Assembly (NCBI GenBank): GCA_029257435.1
Contig: JARIBI010000014.1
Location: 1 to 44,714 of the forward strand
Direction of reading: 5' to 3'
Length of the DNA: 44,714 bases
Source of the DNA: Sporosarcina sp.
GTDB lineage: Bacteria > Bacillota > Bacilli > Bacillales_A > Planococcaceae
The translations under genes were made by a program, and so were the position numbers. Below the pieces are notes generated by a model. That model was given only the letters and a program-made list of their open reading frames with translations, was not told the origin of the DNA and did not search any database. Below, in pieces: positions 33,890 through 42,207 of the stretch; positions within the stretch are counted from its first letter, which is position 1; each line of letters begins with the position of its first letter.

Positions 33890-34336
33890 ATGCGTTTAAC
33901 GCTCTATACAGACTACTCGTTGCGTGTTTTGATATTTTTGGCTGCTAAGCCTGAACACGAATTATCCACAATAGCAGAAATATCTGAGGCATTCACGATT
34001 TCTAAAAATCATTTAACAAAAGTCGTACATGAACTCGGAAAGGCGGACTTTATTGAAACGGTCCGGGGCAGGGGCGGCGGGATCCGTTTGAAGGTTTCGC
34101 CAAAACAGATTAATGTAGGAAACGTTGTCCGTAAAACGGAAGACGACTTTCAATTGGTGGAATGCTTTAATCGAGAATCCAATATGTGTGTGCTCGCACC
34201 CGCGTGTCGCTTAAAAGGGTTATTGCAAGAAGCTTTGCAAGCGTATCTTGCGGTATTGGACCGGTATACGATTGAAGACTTTGTACAAAATAAAGATGAA
34301 ATCGGGCTGCTTCTGTTTCCGCGGCCCCAGTCGTGA
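33890..34336 (+). CDS. nsrR: Nitric-oxide-sensing Rrf2-family repressor NsrR
   Basis: The 148-residue regulator has the Rrf2 winged helix (~1-75; MRLTLYTDYSLRVL, then IAEISEAFTISKNHLTKVV) and the Fe-S cysteines Cys92, Cys100 and Cys106, with the same spacing as B. subtilis NsrR. NO reacts with the cluster and releases the repressor from targets such as hmp, which here lies divergently next to it. The start at 33890 has GGTGA five bases upstream; a longer frame contains no better start. ppaC follows after 52 bp on the same strand. Confidence 0.92.
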   Translation: MRLTLYTDYSLRVLIFLAAKPEHELSTIAEISEAFTISKNHLTKVVHELGKADFIETVRGRGGGIRLKVSPKQINVGNVVRKTEDDFQLVECFNRESNMCVLAPACRLKGLLQEALQAYLAVLDRYTIEDFVQNKDEIGLLLFPRPQS

Positions 34337-34388
34337 TGGTAAGATAAGAAAGATGCATTAGGTAAAGACATTAAGGAGGAATTCACTC

Positions 34389-35315
34389 ATGAACAAAGTA
34401 CTTGTATTTGGCCACAAAAATCCTGACACGGATTCAATCGCTTCTGCGATTACATACGCATATTTGAAACAACAAATCGGAGTGGATGCAGAAGCAGTTA
34501 GACTTGGCAATGTCTCTGAAGAGACTGCGTTTGCATTGGAAACATTCGGTTTTGAAGCACCTAGACAAATCGACCGCGCAGCATCTGAAGCGTCAAAAGT
34601 AATTTTAGTCGATCATAACGAAAAGCAACAAAGTGTGGATGATATTGAAGACGTGCAAGTGTTAGAAGTCATCGATCACCACCGAATTGCCAATTTCCAA
34701 ACGAGCGACCCCCTTTACTATCGTGCTGAGCCGGTTGGCTGTACGGCAACGATTTTGAACAAGTTGTTCAAAGAACATGGCGTAGCGATTCCAAAAAATA
34801 TTGCTGGGCTTATGCTATCGGCAATCATTTCTGATTCGTTGCTGTTCAAATCCCCTACATTTACTGAAGAAGATCGAAAAGCAGCCGACGAACTTACAGA
34901 AATCGCAGGCGTGGACGCAAATGTTTACGGATTGGACATGCTTAAAGCGGGGGCAGACCTTAGCAGTAAAACATTGGAAGAGCTCATTTCACTCGATGCG
35001 AAAACGTTCGAGGTCAATGATGTGACGATGGAAATTGCGCAAGTAAACGCAGTGGATCTGAACGACGTCTTGAATCGCAAGGAAGAGTTGACAGAGCTGT
35101 TGACGAATGTAGTATCTGTGAAGAAACTTGATTTATTCTTGTTTGTTATCACGGATATTATTAACAATGATTCGATTGCCATTGCGATTGGTGAAAAAGC
35201 ATTCTCTGCAATGACGGCATTCAACGTTGTACCAGCGAATGACATGGCCATATTAAATGGAATTGTATCGCGTAAAAAGCAGATCGTTCCGGTATTGACA
35301 GAAGCATTTAAGTAA
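34389..35315 (+). CDS. ppaC: Manganese-dependent inorganic pyrophosphatase (family II)
   Basis: The 308-residue DHH-family enzyme hydrolyses pyrophosphate in the cytoplasm. Metal ligands are visible in [16 protein letters not shown] (His9, Asp13, Asp15), [10 protein letters not shown] and the DHH motif [10 protein letters not shown]; the C-terminal substrate-binding SRKKQIVP (Arg-Lys-Lys) closes the active site. Length matches the family. A strong AAGGAGG lies ten bases before the ATG. A perfect terminator follows. Confidence 0.96.
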   Translation: MNKVLVFGHKNPDTDSIASAITYAYLKQQIGVDAEAVRLGNVSEETAFALETFGFEAPRQIDRAASEASKVILVDHNEKQQSVDDIEDVQVLEVIDHHRIANFQTSDPLYYRAEPVGCTATILNKLFKEHGVAIPKNIAGLMLSAIISDSLLFKSPTFTEEDRKAADELTEIAGVDANVYGLDMLKAGADLSSKTLEELISLDAKTFEVNDVTMEIAQVNAVDLNDVLNRKEELTELLTNVVSVKKLDLFLFVITDIINNDSIAIAIGEKAFSAMTAFNVVPANDMAILNGIVSRKKQIVPVLTEAFK

Positions 35316-35322
35316 AAATGAT

Positions 35323-35366
35323 AAAAAGCTGCCGGGTGATTTGTTCAATCACCCGGCAGCTTTTTT
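35323..35366 (+). terminator. Intrinsic terminator after ppaC
   Basis: A perfect 19-bp stem (35323-35341 / 35347-35365) with a five-base loop ends in six T residues. Five A residues on the left could also serve the converging oxidoreductase gene. Confidence 0.93.
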
Positions 35367-35443
35367 AATAGGAATGGCATGAGATTGCCCACAGTTTTCG
35401 ATTCATTTCTTAAAATCGTTGATTCCACAATGCTGCACGACTC

Positions 35444-36820
35444 CTACTGTAAATCGAGAGGACGTGTAGCGGGGCCTTCTAAAACAGAACCATCCTTCCT
35501 GAAACGAGAACCATGACATGGACAATCCCACGTTTCATCTCCTTTGTTCCAGCGGGTTCGACATCCCATATGAGTACAGACAGGTGCATCTGTCCGAGTC
35601 ACATGACTTCCCGCGAATTCCTTCAGCACAAATCCCGTTGTCTTCAACGCCTGGAACAAAAGTGTACCGAAGCCTGTGCGGTCAGGTGCGTATAGAGAGG
35701 CGGCGGGGTTCAGCTGGCCTGTAATCTGGTCGGTAACAATTTGTGCGGCTGCCAGCGAATTCGTCATGCCCCATTTACGGAAACCTGTACAAATATGGAC
35801 ATAAGGCATCGCTGCTGAAATTGGGCCTGCATAAGGAATTAAATCCGGAGTCGACGGATCTTGCGCCGACCAGCTATGGATCGGTTCTCCGAGATGATAG
35901 ACAGATTGCAGCTCTTCGGCTAAGCGATCGTAATGGAGGTCAGTATCGCTTATGACACCAGCTCTATGATCCTCTCCGCCGAGTAAAAAATGCGGCCGTC
36001 CATCGATGAAAACCGTCCGTATCGAGCGTTTCGGTTCATCCACAGATAAGTACTGATTCTGCAGAGGCATATCCGCAGGCACGGATAATAGATAAGACCG
36101 CTTCACTTCCAGCTTCAGAATATTCATGCCGCGCAGCGCTTCTATTGGATAATGTGTACATAATAGAAGTTCGTCGAAATGAATGACGATGCCGGATGAA
36201 AGCTGGAGGGACTTTGCTTTCAAATCCATCGAACGCACATCGGATTTTTCACACAGTCGCGCACCTTCAGAAACAGCTAGTTTTGAAATGTGCTGACCAA
36301 ATCGAACGGGATGAAGCTGTGCCTGGTTCGTGAACGTAAGCGTTTCTTTTAAAGAAAGAGGTAATTCGCAATTCAACCGCCGATCGAAAGGGATCCCAAG
36401 TGCTTGATAAGCATCCACTTCCTCCCTTAAAGCGGTTACTCCAGAGGGGGTGCGTGCGAATAATACGGAATTCGTTGCGCGCAATTCGTCTCCTTCAGCA
36501 ATGGACTGCGCGAACCGAATCGCGTCATCGTTCGTCCTATAATAGACTGTTGCAGATTCTGTGCCGAATTTCTTAAGTATGTCTGCATAGACTAAATCAT
36601 GCTGCGTCGTTAGTTTTCCGGTCGTATTACCTGACGCGCCTTCAAGAACTCGATCCTTTTCAAGCAAAAGCACGTTTTTACCTGCTTTTGCTAGTAAGTA
36701 GGCTGCGGTAAGACCGCATAATCCACCTCCAATAATACAAACATCACAGGTCGTATCAGAAGCAGGCGGGGGATAGGTGTCACGTGGATAGGCTGTTTCT
36801 AGCCAGAGTGAATTCAACAA
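35444..36820 (-). CDS. FAD-dependent oxidoreductase with C-terminal Rieske domain (YhfW-like)
   Basis: The 458-residue protein joins a DAO-type FAD domain to a Rieske [2Fe-2S] domain. CDVCIIGGGLCGLTAAYLL near residue 25 is the dinucleotide motif, HICTGFRKWGMTNSLAAA closes the FAD domain, and the last ~80 residues hold the cluster ligands CTHMGC and CPCHGSRF. This matches B. subtilis YhfW, of unknown reaction. The start is the TTG at 36818-36820, seven bases after GGAGGG; the ATG inside that spacer is in another frame, and the longer frame lacks similarity. It is divergent from murB. Confidence 0.88.
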   Translation of the reverse strand: MLNSLWLETAYPRDTYPPPASDTTCDVCIIGGGLCGLTAAYLLAKAGKNVLLLEKDRVLEGASGNTTGKLTTQHDLVYADILKKFGTESATVYYRTNDDAIRFAQSIAEGDELRATNSVLFARTPSGVTALREEVDAYQALGIPFDRRLNCELPLSLKETLTFTNQAQLHPVRFGQHISKLAVSEGARLCEKSDVRSMDLKAKSLQLSSGIVIHFDELLLCTHYPIEALRGMNILKLEVKRSYLLSVPADMPLQNQYLSVDEPKRSIRTVFIDGRPHFLLGGEDHRAGVISDTDLHYDRLAEELQSVYHLGEPIHSWSAQDPSTPDLIPYAGPISAAMPYVHICTGFRKWGMTNSLAAAQIVTDQITGQLNPAASLYAPDRTGFGTLLFQALKTTGFVLKEFAGSHVTRTDAPVCTHMGCRTRWNKGDETWDCPCHGSRFRKDGSVLEGPATRPLDLQ

Positions 36821-37001
36821 TGTGCATCCCTCCGTGTTCGTTAAGTTCATATAAGTCCATCTTCTCCACAAACCAAAAGATTTAACGGAGTCGATTAAAA
36901 ATACACGGATTCTCAAGAATTGTTAATGCGGGGCGAGTAGAATGAAACGATAAAGAAAACATGTCCGTACCTCTTGTCAAATCACTAGATTCACAGCATA
37001 C

Positions 37002-37010
37002 TGTTATAGT
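37002..37010 (+). promoter_or_regulatory. Extended -10 promoter of murB
   Basis: TGTTATAGT is a TGn-extended -10 element 29 bp before the murB start codon. The -35 region at the right distance (tcacta, 36982-36987) is poor, as is common with extended -10 promoters. Confidence 0.45.
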
Positions 37011-37039
37011 GGTACGTACATTCGAAAGGATTGGGTGGA

Positions 37040-37957
37040 ATGGCTAAGCAACAATGGCTCAATGATTTACAAACAACAATTACTAAGGGGCAGCTTTTGC
37101 TGGATGAATCCCTTTCCAATTATACAAAAACAGAATTAGGCGGGCATGCTGATTTGCTGGTGATCCCTGAAACAGTTGAAGAGATGCAATCGACTGTCCG
37201 TTATGCATATGAATACGATATCCCTTTATTATTGCTCGGGAATGGATCGAATATGGTCGTTCGTGATGGAGGAGTCCGGGGTATCGTGTTGCATCCTGTT
37301 AAATTGGATGTGATTTCCGTGGATGGAACGCATGTCCATGCTGAAGCTGGTGCACATATTATCGACGTTTCGAGAGCTGCTGCAGCGGGCGGCCTCACAG
37401 GATTTGAATTCGCCTGCGGTATTCCGGGTTCAGTCGGAGGGGCAATGGCGATGAACGCCGGGGCATATGGCGGAGAGATTAACGACATCATCGTGAAGTC
37501 CACTCTTATGAATCGCAAAGGAGAAATCTTTGTTTTGTCGAAAGACGAACTGGAACTCGGGTATCGGAAAAGTATCATTGCAGATGAAGGATATTTCGTT
37601 ATTTCTTCTGACTTTACCCTGGAATACGGGGACCAAGATGCAATCGATGCCAAAATGGCCGACTTGACGTTTCAACGTGAATCCAAGCAGCCTTTAGAGT
37701 ATCCCTCTGCAGGAAGTGTATTTAAACGTCCTCCAGGCTATTTCGCAGGGAAACTGATCCAGGACAGCGGTCTTCAAGGTAAAGGCATCGGTGGCGCAGA
37801 AGTGTCAACGAAGCACGCGGGATTCATCATCAACAAAAATCACGCTACTGCAACGGATTACATCCAAACAATTGAGATGGTTCAAGCAGAAGTGAAAAAA
37901 CGTTTCGGTGTAGATCTCGAACGTGAAGTGAAAATTGTCGGGGAATCAGCAGAGTAA
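37040..37957 (+). CDS. murB: UDP-N-acetylenolpyruvoylglucosamine reductase (type II MurB)
   Basis: The 305-residue FAD enzyme reduces enolpyruvyl-UDP-GlcNAc to UDP-MurNAc in peptidoglycan synthesis. It has the PP-type FAD motif LLLGNGSNMVVRDGG, CGIPGSVGGAMAMNAGAYGG, the catalytic serine segment YPSAGSVFKRP and ends with the GIGGAEVSTKHAGFIINK block. The missing extra loop marks it as type II, as in Bacillus. AAAGGA is nine bases before the ATG at 37040; an upstream TTG at 37031 abuts the site. It is a single gene here, apart from the division cluster. Confidence 0.95.
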   Translation: MAKQQWLNDLQTTITKGQLLLDESLSNYTKTELGGHADLLVIPETVEEMQSTVRYAYEYDIPLLLLGNGSNMVVRDGGVRGIVLHPVKLDVISVDGTHVHAEAGAHIIDVSRAAAAGGLTGFEFACGIPGSVGGAMAMNAGAYGGEINDIIVKSTLMNRKGEIFVLSKDELELGYRKSIIADEGYFVISSDFTLEYGDQDAIDAKMADLTFQRESKQPLEYPSAGSVFKRPPGYFAGKLIQDSGLQGKGIGGAEVSTKHAGFIINKNHATATDYIQTIEMVQAEVKKRFGVDLEREVKIVGESAE

Positions 37958-37979
37958 TCGCATAGCATACGGCAATACA

Positions 37980-38013
37980 AAAAGCAGGGAGCGCTTCGGC
38001 ACTTCCTGCTTTT
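37980..38013. terminator. Terminator hairpin between murB and the USP gene
   Basis: A 15-position stem with one mismatch (37980-37994 / 37999-38013) closes on a stable cTTCGg tetraloop. It has A residues before and TTTT at the end of the second arm, so it can act for both converging genes. Confidence 0.85.
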
Positions 38014-38021
38014 ACTTAAGA

Positions 38022-38696
38022 TTAAACGTCGATTTTGCAGCTGACTAATGACGGATCTTCAACACGGTCATCTGTAATTCTCACTTGACACATTTTACCG
38101 TCATGCATGAATTTAAAGATGCCGTTATTGAAATCGGTCCCCGTCTCTTTGAAGAAAATCCCCTCGAATCGGGCATCCTTAGTATAGTTGAACGTAATCC
38201 TGAAACCTTCTCCGTCATCCGTCAAATAGGCGCGCAGTCCTTTTTCGAACAGTCCTTCTACATCATGCTTGATGGAACGTGCAACGGAAACTACATGAAA
38301 ATCGACAAATGTAATTTCACGCAGTAACACATTCATGAAAGAACCTTTCGTAATTTCTTCCCAACGGCTTTGTGCGGTTTGTCCGATAATGATCTGAGTG
38401 ACATTCCGATCGTGCGCCACTTGTTTAATCACTTTTGCGGTGGGTCTGTTTTCGTCATCGCGTATGATGAATTCATCCGCTTCCAACTCCTCGGCAAGTT
38501 CACGCCATCGATCGATGTAATCCGACTTATCTGCATCCATATCATCAAGCGGCCGCGGATCCACAGTTAATATATATAGAGGGCAATCCATTGCGCTTGC
38601 CATCTGGTGGCCTCTGCGAATGAGCCGCTCTCCGTTAGGTCCGTAATATACACAGACGAGGATGCTTTCGTCCATGCGTCCTTTCACTTTACCCAT
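38022..38696 (-). CDS. Stand-alone KdpD-type universal stress protein
   Basis: The 224-residue cytoplasmic protein begins with a USP domain (~10-140) of the kind found in the sensor kinase KdpD: SILVCVYYGPNGERLIRRGHQ, and NVTQIIIGQTAQSRWEEITKGS resembles the KdpD nucleotide-binding loop. The kinase part is absent. The last ~85 residues (FEKGLRAYLTDDGEGFRI onward) form a beta-rich tail that I do not recognise. The ATG at 38694-38696 has AGGAGG about ten bases upstream; a GTG four codons earlier overlaps that site. It is divergent from the Mrp antiporter operon, which suggests a link to K+/Na+ homeostasis, but that is inference only. Confidence 0.78.
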   Translation of the reverse strand: MGKVKGRMDESILVCVYYGPNGERLIRRGHQMASAMDCPLYILTVDPRPLDDMDADKSDYIDRWRELAEELEADEFIIRDDENRPTAKVIKQVAHDRNVTQIIIGQTAQSRWEEITKGSFMNVLLREITFVDFHVVSVARSIKHDVEGLFEKGLRAYLTDDGEGFRITFNYTKDARFEGIFFKETGTDFNNGIFKFMHDGKMCQVRITDDRVEDPSLVSCKIDV

Positions 38697-39050
38697 GTAG
38701 TCTTCCACCTCCTGAGAATCCGAATACTAGGCGATCACCCGCTTGACCGTATCGCTTCAAGTGCGATTGAAGTAAATGTTGTGTATACTTTATAGTGAAT
38801 CCAATAACACAACCGTCAATGGCTGAACGCTAATCCTGAAACTAAACACAAGTTTCGGGCTTGTTCACTGTACTCATATGGCACTCATTATCGCCGGCTT
38901 TTCCATCCGAGTCAAGCCGTCACAGAGAATATCTTCGGATTCGTGAAATCCCCGTACCAGTATTGCTGCTGCAATTCATGCATTTGCCATCCATTTGAAG
39001 ACTCTGATGATAGGACCTGTGTTTTCTTTTTTGATAGGGGGTACGACGAA
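38697..39050 (+). promoter_or_regulatory. Long intergenic leader upstream of the mrp operon
   Basis: This 354-bp region has no gene. A promoter may be TTGAAG (38767-38772), 17 bp, TTATAG (38790-38795), or use TATACT at 38784-38789. It would leave a leader of about 250 bases. Two stem-loops can be drawn: nine bp at 38835-38843 / 38851-38859 and six bp at 38895-38900 / 38914-38919. A frame runs through its last 108 bases into mrpA but lacks a ribosome site. Confidence 0.4.
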
Positions 39051-41456
39051 ATGATCATTCCAATACTTATTCTGGTGCCGTTTTTGTCATCGCTTTTTGT
39101 TCCGTTTCTTTATACATATGTACGCAGTAAGAGAATCGGCTGGATGGTATTACCGGTTCCATTGATTTTGTTTGTAATTCTCAGCCTTCAGATTCCAAGC
39201 CTCGCTTCAGGCGAGAATCTATTCCACACAATACGGTGGTTGAATTCCGCCGATATCCACATCACCACCCACTTAGACGGCCTCAGTATGATTTTGGGTT
39301 TGCTCATTACAGGCATGGGAACGCTCGTTGTTATGTATTCCATCTATTATCTATCTGAACGAGAAGCACTCGGCCGATTTTATATGTATCTATTGTTGTT
39401 CATGGGTTCCATGCTCGGTGTCGTCTTCTCAGACAACATCTTGGTTCTTTATGTGTTTTGGGAATTGACAAGTGTTTCCTCCTTCTTGCTTATTGCTTTT
39501 TGGCATCAGCGGAAAAACTCCCGTGCTGGTGCAAAGAAGGCGATGCTGATTACAGTGACTGGCGGAATCGGTATGCTTGTCGGTTTTCTTATGATGCACC
39601 AAATGACAGGTACGTACAGCATTCAAGAGATGATCGGCATGGCGGAAACGCTGCCAGCGTACGATCTTTTCATCCCAGCGATGCTGCTAATTTTATTAGG
39701 TGCATTCACAAAGTCAGCTCAGTTCCCGTTCCATATTTGGCTGCCGGATGCGATGGAAGCACCCACACCGGTCAGTGCTTATTTACACTCCGCTACGATG
39801 GTTAAGGCGGGGATTTACCTTGTAGCACGCTTGATTCCTGTATTTGGAGAAAGTGAACTTTGGTTCTATTCGGTGACGTTCATCGGGTTATTGACCTTAT
39901 TATGGGGATCTTTCAACGCAGTCCGTCAAAATGACTTGAAAGCGCTGCTTGCCTATTCAACCATCAGCCAGCTTGGTCTCATTATGAGTTTGCTAGGCAT
40001 CGGTTCGGCTGCGATGTTAGAAATTCCCGAAGCGGATAAAACCATTTACACCGCTGCCGCATTTGCTGGGCTTTTCCATTTGATCAATCATTCTACATTC
40101 AAAGGCGCGTTATTCATGATTATCGGGATCGTTGACCATGAACTTGGGACGCGGGATATTCGAAAACTTGGCGGACTCGCTGTGTTCATGCCGATTACAT
40201 TCAGTATTGCGCTTGCAGGCAGTTTTTCTATGGCTGGACTGCCTCCATTTAACGGGTTTTTAAGTAAGGAACTCTTTTTAGAAGCAAGTCTCGCTGTCCA
40301 GCACTTAGCGCTGCCGGGTGTCCACGTGTGGATTCCGATTGTCGCTTGGATAGCAAGTGTCTTAACATTCGTCTATTGTATGATCATCGTTTTCCAGACG
40401 TTTTTCGGACGTCAGCAGCAACAGCCTGCCTGGGTCGATCGCGGAGCGCATGATCCGCAACTCGGGATGCTCGTAGCGCCATCTATTTTAGGTGTGTTGA
40501 TTGTCGGATTGTTCTTCTTCCCGAACGTTTTAAGCAAATGGATTTTAAAACCAGCGATGGCTGCGGTTTATCCATCGTTCGGGAATTCTAATTCCCTTGT
40601 TCCGCATATCGAAGCCTGGCACGGTCTGAGTCCGGCTCTATGGATGACGATCGGAATTATCCTTGTGGGTACGATCCTGTACATTTTCCTTCGTCAATGG
40701 AGAAAAATCTATACGATATCTCCATTTAGCTGGAAGATTGATAACATTTACATGTTATTGCTTATTCAGCTGGAAGGGAACTCCTATCATTTGACCAATA
40801 AGTACATGACGGGGCATTTGCATCGTTATTTCACGTACATTCTGCTGTTTTTCATCGCCATGATGGGGACTGCATTGAGTTTTGTCTGGCGTCTCGCATT
40901 CAACTTTTCGGAAGATGCGACGGTGACTATGAACGAGTATATCCTTATCGCTGTCATGATGGCTGCGGCGATCTCCATACTATTCGTAAATTCCCGATTG
41001 ATTGCGATTCTGCTGAATGGCGTCCTTGGATTTACAGTTGCATTCCTGTTTGTTGTTTTGCGCGCTCCTGACTTGGCATTGACGCAGATCGTCGTGGAGA
41101 CGGTAACTACTGTTCTGTTTCTGCTCACATTCCGCTTCATGCCGGATTGGGAGAAAGAGAGGCCACGCCGACCGGTAAAAGTATTGAATGCATTCATCGC
41201 GGTTGCATCAGGACTTATCGTTATCGTGACAGCGCTAATTGTACAGGGTAACCGGCTGTTCGACCCGATTTCCAAGTACTTTGAGGACGCAAAAACACTT
41301 ACCGGCGGAGGCAATATCGTCAACGCGATTTTAGGGGACTTCCGTGCGTTCGATACGATGCTCGAAATTGTCGTTCTTCTGATCGGTGGACTAGGTGTGT
41401 ATGTACTCATCAAGTTGAAAGATAAAAAGGACGGTGACGGCAATGAAAATCAATGA
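39051..41456 (+). CDS. mrpA: Mrp Na+/H+ antiporter subunit A
   Basis: The 801-residue membrane protein is the largest Mrp subunit and related to complex I subunit NuoL, with an extra MbhD/E-like C-terminal part (~600-790). More than 18 hydrophobic segments are visible. Key proton-antiporter residues are in VLYVFWELTSVSSFLLIAFW (TM5 Glu), LLGAFTKSAQFPFHIWLPDA (TM7 Lys) and TPVSAYLHSATMVKAGIYL (TM8 His/Lys). Length equals B. subtilis MrpA. AGGGGG stands ten bases before the ATG at 39051. It overlaps mrpB by 14 bases. Confidence 0.96.
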   Translation: MIIPILILVPFLSSLFVPFLYTYVRSKRIGWMVLPVPLILFVILSLQIPSLASGENLFHTIRWLNSADIHITTHLDGLSMILGLLITGMGTLVVMYSIYYLSEREALGRFYMYLLLFMGSMLGVVFSDNILVLYVFWELTSVSSFLLIAFWHQRKNSRAGAKKAMLITVTGGIGMLVGFLMMHQMTGTYSIQEMIGMAETLPAYDLFIPAMLLILLGAFTKSAQFPFHIWLPDAMEAPTPVSAYLHSATMVKAGIYLVARLIPVFGESELWFYSVTFIGLLTLLWGSFNAVRQNDLKALLAYSTISQLGLIMSLLGIGSAAMLEIPEADKTIYTAAAFAGLFHLINHSTFKGALFMIIGIVDHELGTRDIRKLGGLAVFMPITFSIALAGSFSMAGLPPFNGFLSKELFLEASLAVQHLALPGVHVWIPIVAWIASVLTFVYCMIIVFQTFFGRQQQQPAWVDRGAHDPQLGMLVAPSILGVLIVGLFFFPNVLSKWILKPAMAAVYPSFGNSNSLVPHIEAWHGLSPALWMTIGIILVGTILYIFLRQWRKIYTISPFSWKIDNIYMLLLIQLEGNSYHLTNKYMTGHLHRYFTYILLFFIAMMGTALSFVWRLAFNFSEDATVTMNEYILIAVMMAAAISILFVNSRLIAILLNGVLGFTVAFLFVVLRAPDLALTQIVVETVTTVLFLLTFRFMPDWEKERPRRPVKVLNAFIAVASGLIVIVTALIVQGNRLFDPISKYFEDAKTLTGGGNIVNAILGDFRAFDTMLEIVVLLIGGLGVYVLIKLKDKKDGDGNENQ

Positions 41457-41868
41457 CGTCATCTTGCGCACGGTTACGAAAATCGTCGTATTCATCATAC
41501 TGACGTTTGGTGTAGAGCTCTTCATCTCCGGTCATAACGATCCAGGCGGCGGATTCTCTGGAGGACTCGTCCTCGCATCGGCATTGCTGCTGCTGTATAT
41601 GACGTATGATATCGAAACGGTCCACAAAGGAATCCCATTCGATTTCAAAAAGATTGCCGGGCTCGGTGTATTTCTAGCTGTAGGGAGCAGTTTAGTTCCT
41701 ATGTTATTTAGTAACCAATTCCTGACACAAGAAAAAGGGGAGTTTGCGTTACCTGTTTTCGGAATGACCGAACTATCGATGGTGTTGGTGTTTGAAGCAG
41801 GTGTCGCACTAACTGTAGTAGGCGTCGTCGTGACGATTCTGCTGACGATCAGTGAGGATGTGAATTAA
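41443..41868 (+). CDS. mrpB: Mrp Na+/H+ antiporter subunit B
   Basis: This 141-residue protein has four hydrophobic helices and the family motif ISGHNDPGGGFSGGLVLASA. MrpB is needed for assembly and activity of the full complex. I chose the ATG at 41443, with GGTGA five bases upstream, since it aligns with other MrpB starts; a GTG at 41434 is an alternative. It ends exactly where mrpC starts. Confidence 0.94.
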   Translation: MKINDVILRTVTKIVVFIILTFGVELFISGHNDPGGGFSGGLVLASALLLLYMTYDIETVHKGIPFDFKKIAGLGVFLAVGSSLVPMLFSNQFLTQEKGEFALPVFGMTELSMVLVFEAGVALTVVGVVVTILLTISEDVN

Positions 41869-42207
41869 ATGGAGACCTTAATTACATTACTGGTAGGCGT
41901 TCTCGTTATGGTGGCGGTCTATTTACTGCTCTCCCGCAATTTTGTGCGAATCATCTTAGGGACCGCAATTCTTTCTCATGCGATTCACTTGCTGATACTC
42001 GCGATGGGCGGTTTGAAAAAGGGAGACGCTCCATTGCTGACAGAAGAAGGTTCTACGTATTCGGATGCACTTCCGCAGGCGCTCATCCTTACTGCAATCG
42101 TCATCAGCTTTGCTGTTACGGCGTTTCTCCTCGTGCTGGCTTACCGGATTTACCGCGAAACGGGTGCTGATAATTTGGATGATGTAAGGAGAGAGTTCGA
42201 TGACTAA
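41869..42207 (+). CDS. mrpC: Mrp Na+/H+ antiporter subunit C
   Basis: The 112-residue protein corresponds to complex I subunit NuoK, with three hydrophobic helices. LSHAIHLLILAMGG and SDALPQALILTAIVISFAVT are the conserved membrane motifs. It begins directly after the mrpB stop and overlaps mrpD by eight bases, so the subunits are translationally coupled. Confidence 0.95.
   Translation: METLITLLVGVLVMVAVYLLLSRNFVRIILGTAILSHAIHLLILAMGGLKKGDAPLLTEEGSTYSDALPQALILTAIVISFAVTAFLLVLAYRIYRETGADNLDDVRREFDD

Noticed and set aside
38943-39050. 36-codon N-terminal extension of mrpA
   Set aside because: It is Cys-rich, unlike any MrpA N-terminus, and the ATG at 39051 has a good AGGGGG site and gives the usual length.
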